This document shows positions 9,301 to 15,227 of a stretch of DNA of 15,227 nucleotides, piece after piece (position 1 is the stretch's first letter; the number at the start of each line of letters is the position of its first letter). Below the pieces are notes generated by a model. It saw nothing but the letters and a program-made list of their open reading frames with translations. It was not told where the DNA came from and searched no databases. Source of the DNA: Pinguiococcus pyrenoidosus (lineage: Eukaryota > Sar > Pinguiophyceae > Pinguiochrysidales > Pinguiochrysidaceae); contig JAAMXY010000581.1 of NCBI GenBank assembly GCA_019677205.1, forward strand, positions 1-15,227, read 5' to 3'. The position numbers and the translations under genes were made by a program.

Positions 9301-9864
9301 ATGCTCTGCCACCCTCTCTTCGACGCCATTCCGAGCCTTCGAGAGGCCAATGCCCCTATTCAGGACGCGGCCAGTGCTCTCAAGGCGGTTCGAGGGCAGC
9401 TTGGAAGCGTCGTGGACGACCTCCGCGATGCTGTTCTAGAGGAGCTTCTGGTATACGCCGAGAGGACCGGTGACATCATGCTGAGCAGGGAAGCTTCCGG
9501 CCCAGGGAGGCGGGACGGAAAGAGTCGCGTCGCGCTCGTTATCTGGGATCCAAACTGGTTCGCCACAGCCATACTCGGCGAGCTCTTCCAGCGCCTCAGC
9601 CCTTCTTCCGATGCACTCATGCAGCGGGAGGATGTCATGTCAACCCTGCGCGACATCCTGGATCAAGAGGCGGAGGTACAGGTGGAAGGCGGAATGCTAA
9701 GCCTTATATGTGAAGCGGTCCATCAGATGGGTATCTGCGTTCCCGTCGGATCTCAGAGCGGGGAATGGACTCCGGCTTTCGTCATCTTGGATGAATGCCT
9801 CTCCGCAGAGAGTGTCTCTTCGGAACGTCCACCTGCAGAGATCGTCGCAGAGGGTCCGAAGTAG
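6364..9864 (+). CDS. Gene B: LRR-rich Roc-COR paralog of gene A, C-terminally truncated
   Basis: The product is 1166 residues. After a 44-residue leader come sixteen 29-residue LRRs (45-508), then the same capping motif as gene A (ASVWC...IPW...VFDGSSSSL). A linker with one ankyrin-like unit (LLEHGAKF) follows. The Roc core has P-loop GPGGAGKT (760-767) and G3 DHAGH (817-821). The G4 position again lacks NKxD, reading VANVF with Asn894. The COR segment has WDPNWF around 1062 and ends at CVPVG...EWTPAFV. It stops at TAG 9862-9864, so about 550 residues present in gene A (the rest of COR, the CPITG segment, the hydrophobic helix and the exon-2 module) are missing. Reading past the TAG stays open for 49 codons but does not resemble gene A. 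It is either a shortened functional variant or a pseudogene. Intact LRR and GTPase frames argue for recent or present function. The ATG at 6364 is the first that includes all LRRs. Confidence 0.85.
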   Translation: MRARGRRIWLIAAPDGSAQGRDVRLLDESADTALDISETRVAPEGVKTLVERVLPKMPQLLRLRLCRSSLGPAEAEALAERGLRSVAQLTQLDLSRNSIGDQGAVALAVKGLASVPKLSRLILHANSISDEGAIALAERGLRYVPLLTQLDVSRNSMGHPGATVLLESGLPSVPMLTELNMSSCSIGDEGAKALAERGLPSVPRLTQLILFSNSIGAEGAKVLAVRGLPSVPLLEELNLSLNTIGIVGAVALAERGLPKVPKLRALGLSGCHIELEGVKALAERGLAKVPQLTKLSLAANLIGPDGAKFLTERGLPSVPQLRQFDFSKNPSRQEGVKILVERGLRSAPLLLELDLSNSLAEDRGVKALALWGLSYTPLLTKLNLSRNAINVDGARLLSETGLRNVPQLTQLNLSYNSIDDLGVDFFASHGLRGVPQLQELDLTGCGIGSAGVSILAGLGLPRVPKLTQLNLSRNYVGDEGALALAEEGFPSVPQLAQLTLHESFVSAKGAVVLAESASVWCARLDNIARVQIPWREVFDGSSSSLADYRERLTTDLSSFKWILQGDVQKCLDCLRNGMSLPLARSFLGLIIERRKNKLLKQLIDAVDVRLDLNKMEEDGQNLLSVAVLVGSTDCFGTLLEHGAKFSPVLVPDSGSSDTPQMTTVLHQVIRNGSDSMLYSALEFLFPEDVVLFKPGASERIEVLLARDGMGRAASDELRRRLQRWRASGTTGSTLEILKSEALAPFLKRVPFFSPRLHLCGPGGAGKTLLRHQMVSASILGLNRKKDPSGGRTRGVEILKCAIAGGFISEKLTVRLFDHAGHQGTQATCTSLMTHAFSIFVVVIPVDTGNRHDPPTDEVLCRSIAPADSAATLQSWLSLLEKIADDVHQIAVVANVFRGTSAEDQEQVEQLRRVMREREGKSEGGGAAGRLKFVCPDPIILDASSARDWRSSGKLFERLQEAWSTIKSAGDAAAVDLTMPMLCHPLFDAIPSLREANAPIQDAASALKAVRGQLGSVVDDLRDAVLEELLVYAERTGDIMLSREASGPGRRDGKSRVALVIWDPNWFATAILGELFQRLSPSSDALMQREDVMSTLRDILDQEAEVQVEGGMLSLICEAVHQMGICVPVGSQSGEWTPAFVILDECLSAESVSSERPPAEIVAEGPK
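6496..7887 (+). repeat. LRR array of gene B: sixteen 87-base (29-residue) units
   Basis: All sixteen units have exactly 29 codons. The consensus is G-[AV]-x-x-L-A-E-R-G-L-P-S-V-P-x-L-T-x-L-x-L-S-x-N-S-I-G-x-E. The positions that vary most are the two or three residues around the LxLxxN strand, the usual ligand-facing surface of an LRR solenoid. Gene A has the same unit length but ten fewer units, so the array has expanded or contracted by whole repeats. Confidence 0.9.
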
Positions 9865-10881
9865 AGCTTCCTTTGGGACGAGCTCAAGGCTTTCCGTGTT
9901 CGTGCGTGGTTTCTGTACAAATACTCGAAAGAAGCGCAGGGGATCGATCTCTCCTCTGACGAGGTTAAGGCGCTTCGTTTTGCTGTCTCGCGCAAGTTCC
10001 CAGCCCTCTGCTAGCTTTTCTAGTGGCACCTCCCCCTCCTTTCCTTCACGATCTCACTCAGATCTAAGGCAGAGACTCATCTGACCAGTGCCATGGCGGG
10101 CGATCAGCAAGGGCGCGAAGAAGGCGCCTCCGCATGAGGACCTGAACTCGACCACCCGTGTACAGGATTCCGCCGCGACCAGCCGCCTCGCCAGATCTGC
10201 CATAGGACGGCACGCAGCCGATGGAGACTTGAGGATCGGAAGTGGTTTGTTCGCTTCGAGGCGCACCAGATGGATGAAGCAAAACCTTGCTGACGCCTTT
10301 GCAGCTATTCTGCCTTGAAAGGTCACTACGACCTCATCTTTGGCGTCGCGGATTGGAGGAGGTCGCATGTCACGACGCGCCTGACACTCCATCTCGTCGA
10401 ATGAATCCGAACGAAAGCTCCAGACACCGCAAAGGAACAAGGTGATTGACTCAGGAAGTTTCCGAACCCACCAGTCATGACGCTTCGCTTACAGGCCTGT
10501 CAGCGCGTATCCAATCGGCCCATCATGTCGTCTGGGGACCGGCGTTCATGAGCCCGTAGTGGCAGCCATAATCGGCAGATGGAAACGACAGGAAATCCCG
10601 CGATGTTTCTTAAGAAGCAGGGGAATCTCGGCAGTACAAGGGGGGCCAGGGGGGAAACGCTGGGGATGTTACCCCTCAAATCGGAAATGATCTGACGTTC
10701 TTTTTCTTTGTCCACGCACTTTACTTTCCCACAAATCTTGGTGAGATCCACCGAACGAGCGATGGATTTGCCTCGACACAGCTTGAGTCTCACTCGCACC
10801 GAAATTAACGCCGAGTGGGAAGTGCCATCGCAGGTTTCATTCCGCGGGTCCACTTACAACCTTGCGTCACCGCAGGGGAAG
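9865..10881. other. Region between genes B and C
   Basis: About 1 kb with no complete gene. Codons 9865-10011, in frame with gene B after its TAG, are open and protein-like (FRVRAWFLYKYSKEAQGIDL) but do not match the gene A C-terminus. At about 10222-10407 one + frame, broken by a TGA, gives WRLEDRKWFVRFEAHQMDEAKP and then GHYDLIFGVADWRRSHV. This looks like a decayed coding fragment of unknown family. A CCAAT box lies at 10511-10515, and a pyrimidine-rich tract at 10697-10730 precedes gene C. Confidence 0.4.
10741..10875 (+). other. Candidate intron just upstream of the gene C start
   Basis: A donor-like CTTG|GTGAGA at 10741 could pair with the acceptor-like CACCGCAG ending at 10875. A CTTAC branch-like site at 10853-10857 has its A 19 bases from the acceptor, close to the 20 bases in the gene A intron. 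The frame through it happens to be open, so an in-frame N-terminal extension from ATG 10708 is the alternative. The signal-peptide start at 10882 fits a leader intron better. Weak evidence only. Confidence 0.25.
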
Positions 10882-12945
10882 ATGCGGATCCTTGTGATCG
10901 CCGGCCTCGCCGCATCGCTGCATGCCCAGGCGCCCGCGGCTCATCGCGTCTCCGGCGTGATCGAGTGCCCCGGTGGAAGCTACACGGGCCATGCCAAGGG
11001 GTGGACGCATCCAGATGAAGTCCTCGACGGCGAAGAAGATGTGTATCTCTTCGAGGTGGCGACGACCCAGAGAGTCGAGTTCAGCCCTGGCGATCTTGAG
11101 AATACCTTGTCTTTCCAAGTCTACTCCGTCGCGTCCGACGCGGCAGCAGACGATACGTACCATGTGGAGCTCGGCTCTCGCGTCGAAGGAGACTTCGACG
11201 TCGATGCGGACTCGTCGTCGACCTTTTCGCAGGCGCTCTCGGTCGGGCGCTACGCTCTCCTTGTGCAAGTGGTGGACAGCAACGAGTATGACGGACGATA
11301 CAAGCTCGATGCGAAGTTCTTGGGAGGCTGCTCGCCGCAGCTTGTCGAGCCCTCAGCTATCGAGCAAGCGCAAGCTTCGAGACGCCTGCAGACGGCTGGT
11401 GTCTTCGACCCCGCTGAGGATAACATCTACATCGCTGTGAGCAGCTGGATCAGCAATCGGACTGCGGCCGAGGCAAGCTACGGCCACATCTCGACGTGGA
11501 ACACGAGTGGTATTACGAACATGGGAAGCCTCTTCAGGCGCAGAGAGACGTTCAACGACGACATCGGCGCATGGGATACCAGCAGCGTCACTGACATGAC
11601 GTCGATGTTCTTGGAGGCCAGGGCTTTCAACCAGAGTCTGAATTCCTGGGACACCAGCAGCGTCAAGACTATGAACCTCATGTTCGAGAAAGCCAGCATC
11701 TTCAACGGAGACATCAGCTCCTGGGATACCAGCAACGTTGAGTCGATGCGGTACATGTTTTCGGATGCCAGCGCCTTCAACCAAGACATCAGCGCGTGGG
11801 ACACTGGCAACGTCGTCACCATGAGGTGGATGTTCAGCGACGCCGTCGTCTTCAATCAAGCCATCACCAACTGGGACACCAGTCGCGTCACCGACATGGC
11901 CTACATGTTTTACGGCGCCAGCGCCTTCGACCAAGACATCGGCGGTTGGAATACCAGCAGCGTGACCACCATGAAGTGGATGCTATGTGGTACCGCGTTC
12001 AACCAGGACATCAGCGCTTGGGACACCAGCAGCGTCACAGACATGCAACGCATGTTCTTCTACACCTCCGCCTTCGATCAAGACATCAGCAGCTGGAACA
12101 CCAGCCGAGTCACCACTATGTTCCAGATGTTTTACTCCGCCGGCGCCTTCGACCAGGACATCGGCGCCTGGGACACCAGCAGCGTCACCGATATGAGCGA
12201 CATGTTTCGCGCCTCCCACTTCAACCAGGATATCGGCGCTTGGGACACCAGCAGCGTCACAGACATGAACGGCATGCTTTCCCTCAACGACGTGTTTAAT
12301 CAAGACCTCGACGACTGGGATACCAGCAACGTCGTAGACATGGGGTTCATGTTCAGCTTGGCTGGCGCCTTTAACGGACGCATCGGCGCCTGGAATACTA
12401 GTAGCGTCACCATGATGCGAGGCATGTTCGCTGATGCCTCTGTCTTCAACGCAGACATCCGCAGCTGGGATGTCAGCAGCGTCACTGGGACAGACAGGAT
12501 GTTCTTCAACGCCAGGGCATTCAATCAGGACATCAGCGCTTGGGACACCAGCAGCGTCACCGACATGGGTGTCATGTTCTACAACGCCTCCGCATTCAAC
12601 CAAGACCTCGGCGCCTGGGACACCAGCAGCGTCCGAGACATGAATCTAATGATCGTGGGAGCCGAAGCCTTCAGTCAGACGCTTTGCTGGAATCTCTCCG
12701 CCTTGCAGGTCCCAGATAATCCCTCTCTCATCGCCGATGGGACTAACGGCCAGGTCTACGACGAGTCGTGCACGGACTGTCCTTGCGCATCGCGGGTCAG
12801 GGGGGATGCCGATCCTGAGAACGATTCTGATTCTGGAGGTCTCAGCGAAGGGGTACTTGGAGGCATTGTCGTCGGAGCCGTTGCTGCGTTGGGCTTGGTG
12901 GTCGGCGCTGTGATGTTTAGGATAAGGCGCTCTTCGGCGCTGTGA
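10882..12945 (+). CDS. Gene C: secreted type I membrane protein with 16 BspA/DUF285-type repeats
   Basis: The product is 687 residues. The start at 10882 was chosen because it opens a classical signal peptide (MRILVIAGLAASLHAQA, cleavage near residue 16-20). Upstream in-frame ATGs would bury it. Residues about 25-150 form a beta-rich domain (DVYLFEV...GRYALLVQV...DGRYKLDA) resembling the bacterial PPC/pre-peptidase C-terminal fold. A short linker follows, then sixteen 25-residue repeats (204-601) of the BspA-like / DUF285 (mycoplasma-lipoprotein-type) family, W-[DN]-T-S-x-V-x-x-M-x-x-M-F. A Cys cluster (CTDCPC, about 630-635), an acidic Gly/Ser stalk, a transmembrane helix (about 657-679) and the short basic tail RIRRSSAL complete it. 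Several repeats contain N-glycosylation sequons (WNTS, YNAS). The likely location is the cell surface with the repeats outside. Adhesion or recognition is suggested by the family; the ligand is unknown. Confidence 0.9.
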   Translation: MRILVIAGLAASLHAQAPAAHRVSGVIECPGGSYTGHAKGWTHPDEVLDGEEDVYLFEVATTQRVEFSPGDLENTLSFQVYSVASDAAADDTYHVELGSRVEGDFDVDADSSSTFSQALSVGRYALLVQVVDSNEYDGRYKLDAKFLGGCSPQLVEPSAIEQAQASRRLQTAGVFDPAEDNIYIAVSSWISNRTAAEASYGHISTWNTSGITNMGSLFRRRETFNDDIGAWDTSSVTDMTSMFLEARAFNQSLNSWDTSSVKTMNLMFEKASIFNGDISSWDTSNVESMRYMFSDASAFNQDISAWDTGNVVTMRWMFSDAVVFNQAITNWDTSRVTDMAYMFYGASAFDQDIGGWNTSSVTTMKWMLCGTAFNQDISAWDTSSVTDMQRMFFYTSAFDQDISSWNTSRVTTMFQMFYSAGAFDQDIGAWDTSSVTDMSDMFRASHFNQDIGAWDTSSVTDMNGMLSLNDVFNQDLDDWDTSNVVDMGFMFSLAGAFNGRIGAWNTSSVTMMRGMFADASVFNADIRSWDVSSVTGTDRMFFNARAFNQDISAWDTSSVTDMGVMFYNASAFNQDLGAWDTSSVRDMNLMIVGAEAFSQTLCWNLSALQVPDNPSLIADGTNGQVYDESCTDCPCASRVRGDADPENDSDSGGLSEGVLGGIVVGAVAALGLVVGAVMFRIRRSSAL
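10887..11473 (+). repeat. Segmental duplicate: 5' part of gene C, repeated at 14641-15227
   Basis: The two blocks align without a gap at a constant offset of 3754 bases to the right edge of the window. By hand count 19 of 587 positions differ (about 96.8% identity), ten changing the amino acid and nine silent. Similarity stops abruptly upstream of 10887 / 14641, only a few codons after each start codon. The duplication probably continues past the window. Confidence 0.95.
11491..12684 (+). repeat. DUF285-type tandem repeats of gene C: 16 units of 75 or 72 bases
   Basis: Fourteen units of 25 codons and two of 24 codons (the seventh and tenth) fill 398 codons exactly. The unit core reads GAWDTSSVTDMxxMF, followed by an AFNQDI stretch. 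Several units share long runs at DNA level, notably around TGGGACACCAGCAGCGTCAC, which points to recent unit duplication or exchange. It is a protein-coding repeat with no unique spacers, not a CRISPR array. Confidence 0.95.
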
Positions 12946-13182
12946 GCCTTGTGCTGAGGCGCTCGTAGACATCGCGCCACTTCTGCCTGTGCACCGCACG
13001 AAGGCGTCCTTGACATCACTCTGCCATAGCTCCTCGATGGTCTTTCGGTCGTCGATGCCAATGGCTTGAAGCATTGGATGCCGATGGCGACGCCCGGCGG
13101 CACGAGAGACGGCGGAATAGCTGACATGTACAGTGTCGCTGGGTAGCTGAGCAGAGACACGCTGGTCTGGAAGCAGTGCCAT
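12917..13182 (-). pseudogene. Possible antisense gene remnant converging on gene C
   Basis: On the minus strand, an ATG at 13182 opens a frame with protein-like composition (HVSYSAVSRAAGRRHRHPML, then IEELWQSDVKDAFVR). A second frame then continues it in a protein-like way (VHRQKWRDVYERLSTRLT) to a stop at 12917-12919, inside the gene C 3' end. A frameshift or tiny intron would be needed to link them. I do not recognise the family; a mobile-element or enzyme fragment is possible. It could also be a chance shadow. Confidence 0.2.
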
Positions 13183-14605
13183 CGGACCTAGGGGTCATCC
13201 AGGCGAAGAGATCAAGTTCTTACGAGACCAGGCGACGCATCCACTACCATGCCGTCGTGAATCATCTCAGGGACTTCTGCGCAAGAAGAGCCTCTCATCA
13301 AATTCGGTCGCTAAGCTGGGCTGCCTCTCGGATCTCGCTTCCAAGCTTCCATTCCATCACTGCCTCCCGATTTCTTCGAACTTCACCAACTTCAATGTTC
13401 TTCGCCACACCATCTCTGCGTGCTCTCGTGCAGGGTAACGGGAGAGTGAAGAGAGGCCGAAAACGCCGAAGTAGCGCCGAGGACGCTCGGTCTCGCTGGA
13501 CAGCCGGATACAGGAAACGTGCGGGATGTGTCCGAGCCACGATTTGGTTCCAGCGAGCTCTCACCTTCCTTCGGGCCGGATATTTTTACAGTCGTGTCAG
13601 ACGTTCGTGGCACTCTGGATCCCGAGGCGAGGGTGAATGCAAGGGACAGGTTCTGCTGAAGCGCCGTTTCGTTCAGATCTGTCTGCGCGTGCGGCAAGCG
13701 AACTCGCGCGGATCGGCCTTGAATGCGTGGCAAGGAGCTCTCGGTCACTTGCTAGAGGGCCAGAGTCTGCGGCGCTTCTCAGAGAGCCGGGCGCAGTGGA
13801 CGATGCGCTTGGCGTTTCGATCTGGGCTTCCGAGACGAGATAAGCAGGTCCACCAGCTCGCAAAGCTCGGGCCGCCGTCTGACCCGTGGCATTCTCAGTT
13901 TGCCTTCCTGAAAGAAAGTGAAGACTTCACGAGGAGGAGACTGCGAGGATGACCGTTGTCGTGCTGAACCCAGTGCGAAAAGCAGGATCTTGAGCCCAGC
14001 GGAGCTCCGATCTTTTTTATACACAAGCTCCGAGGGAAGAGCGCGCGGAATCCCATCCAGCCGCTCCGCAGCAGCGGCACTCTGGCCGCATTGTACGGAG
14101 GCAACAAAGCTCGTCGACTCCCGTGCTTTCTGCCGAATGAAGTGTCAGGGTGAGTGGTGTTCCTCGGGGAGAGCACAGCAGAATACTTCGCGAGATATGA
14201 AATACCGCGTCTTGTACGTATCCAATACATCCCTTGAGCTTTGCAAGCTCTCCCGATTCTAAGGCTAGTACAACATGGGCTAGCAAATACGGTCGAACAA
14301 AAGCTCAGGATAGAGGAAACGACCTGCAGAACTGGCCCGGGAAGAGCCCGAAAGCACCAGTCACTGCGCCTCTCCCGAGACAGACTCGGACGGCATCCAA
14401 TCGCCAGAGCTACCGGCAACAAAAACTTCCCACAGTACCCTCCTCATTCAGCAGCTGGAAGCAAGCTCCGCGGCGCGTTCTGAACTGCCTTGTTTCCATG
14501 GCAAACGTTCCTTCGCGGCCCCACTTGCAGCGCCGCAGCGCCGTCAGCCTCAAAGCTCAAAGGCCCAGACCGCGTAGAGCGATACCGTCGCTGCAAAAGA
14601 CAAGG
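12946..14605. other. Intergenic region between genes C and D
   Basis: About 1.6 kb with no supportable + strand gene. The longest + frame (13176-13952) gives an Arg/Ser-rich translation with no domain, and overlapping frames on both strands look no better. A short alternative frame at 13637-13843 is Ala/Ser-rich and also unassigned. Possible promoter signals for gene D are CCAAT at 14222-14226 and 14397-14401, and an AT-rich TTTTTTATAC at about 14013-14022. No duplicate of the gene C upstream region is visible here, so each copy has its own promoter region. Confidence 0.45.
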
Positions 14606-15227
14606 ATGAAGGCTTGCTCTCCTTTCAGCTTCAAAGCGACGATCCTGGTGATCGCCTGCCTCGCCGCTTCGCTGCATGCCCAGGCGCCGGCGGCTCATCG
14701 CGTCTCCGGCGTGATCGAGTGCCCCGGTGGAAGCTACACGGGCCATGCCAAGGGGTGGACGCATCCAGATGAAGTCCTCGACGGCGAAGAAGATGTGTAT
14801 CTCTTCGAGGTGGCGACGCCCCAGAGAGTCGAGTTCAGCCCTGGCGATCCTGAGAATACCTTGTCTTTCCAAGTCTACTCCGTCGCGTCCGATGCGGCAG
14901 CAGACGATACGTATTATGTGGAGCTCGGCTCTCGCGTCGAAGGAGACTTCGACGTCGATGCGGACTCGTGGTCGACCTTCTCGCAGGCGCTCTCGGTCGG
15001 GCGCTACGCTCTCGTTGTGCAAGCGGTGCACAGCAACGAGTATGACGGACGATACAAGCTCGATGCGAAGTTCTTGGGAGGCTGCTCGCCGCAGCTTGTC
15101 GAGCCCTCAGCGATCGAGCAAGCGCAAGCTTCGAGGCGCCTGCAGACGGCTGGTGTCTTCGACCCCGCCGTGGATAACATCTACACCGCTGTGAGCAGCT
15201 GGATCAGCAATCGGACTGCGGCCGAGG
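14606..15227 (+). CDS. Gene D: paralog of gene C, 5' part only (runs off the window)
   Basis: The first 207 codons are present and open at the right edge. A signal peptide (hydrophobic core ATILVIACLAASLHAQA) leads into the same PPC-like domain as gene C, then the linker SRRLQTAGVFDPA...SSWISNRTAAE, where the window ends just before the first DUF285-type repeat. Ten residues differ from gene C over the shared part, including Thr to Pro, Leu to Pro, Ser to Trp and Glu to Val. The in-frame ATG at 14498 would add 36 Arg-rich residues before the signal peptide, so 14606 is preferred. A strong acceptor-like TGCTCTCCTTTCAG ends at 14628. If it is used, the true start lies in an upstream exon and the first residues given here are wrong. 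Surface location and role are inferred as for gene C. Confidence 0.85.
   Translation, partial: MKACSPFSFKATILVIACLAASLHAQAPAAHRVSGVIECPGGSYTGHAKGWTHPDEVLDGEEDVYLFEVATPQRVEFSPGDPENTLSFQVYSVASDAAADDTYYVELGSRVEGDFDVDADSWSTFSQALSVGRYALVVQAVHSNEYDGRYKLDAKFLGGCSPQLVEPSAIEQAQASRRLQTAGVFDPAVDNIYTAVSSWISNRTAAE

Noticed and set aside
9862-9864. TAG of gene B as a readthrough or recoded codon
   Set aside because: The 49 codons after it do not match the gene A C-terminus and no readthrough signal was recognised, so a true truncation is simpler.
11491-12684. Regular repeats of about 75 bases resembling a CRISPR or minisatellite array
   Set aside because: The unit is codon-phased, encodes DUF285-type repeats throughout, and has no unique spacers.
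10882-12945. Bacterial origin of the window suggested by mycoplasma-type surface-protein repeats
   Set aside because: GC content, the spliceosomal intron in gene A, Roc-COR/LRR architecture, large intergenic gaps and absence of ribosome binding sites all point to a eukaryotic nuclear genome.
13176-13952. 258-codon open frame between genes C and D
   Set aside because: The translation is Arg/Ser-rich with no hydrophobic core pattern or recognisable motif, and other frames on both strands are equally open here.
1-15227. tRNA, rRNA, transposase or integrase genes
   Set aside because: No cloverleaf, rRNA-like or recognisable transposase motif was noticed on either strand by reading; a proper covariance or HMM scan was not possible here.

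Overview
The window looks like nuclear DNA of a GC-rich, gene-sparse unicellular eukaryote, most plausibly an alga (stramenopile, haptophyte or dinoflagellate type). The lineage is inferred, not proven. Reasons: very long multidomain frames of eukaryotic style (LRR + ankyrin-like + Roc-COR GTPase), roughly 1 kb of non-coding sequence between genes, no Shine-Dalgarno or operon spacing, and one convincing small spliceosomal intron with a GT donor, CTAAC branch site and TTTCCAG acceptor. All supported genes are on the + strand and belong to two paralogous families arranged in tandem.

Layout. (1) 1-110: the 3' end of a gene whose last residues match the ankyrin-like segment of the next gene. (2) 772-5326: gene A, a 1495-residue LRR/Roc-COR protein once a 67-base intron (5063-5129) is removed; it ends in a conserved C-terminal module with a hydrophobic helix. 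(3) 6364-9864: gene B, a paralog with 16 LRRs instead of 6, which stops inside or just after COR and lacks about 550 C-terminal residues. A chain of palindromes lies directly before its start codon. (4) 10882-12945: gene C, a secreted type I membrane protein with a signal peptide, a PPC-like beta domain, 16 BspA/DUF285-type 25-residue repeats (W-D-T-S-x-V-x-x-M-x-x-M-F) and a C-terminal transmembrane helix. (5) 14606 to the right edge: gene D, a recent duplicate of gene C, about 97% identical over the 587 bases visible.

How the parts may work together. Nothing here forms a metabolic pathway. Genes A and B have the plan of intracellular sensor/switch proteins: a solenoid recognition array, a nucleotide-binding switch and a C-terminal output module. 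Genes C and D have the plan of cell-surface recognition or adhesion proteins built on another solenoid. Both families show tandem duplication, variation in repeat number and truncated copies, as in a fast-evolving recognition locus. That functional reading is inference. The intergenic stretches (111-771, 5327-6363, 9865-10881, 12946-14605) hold open frames that mostly look accidental, plus a few candidate regulatory sites and one possible antisense gene remnant.
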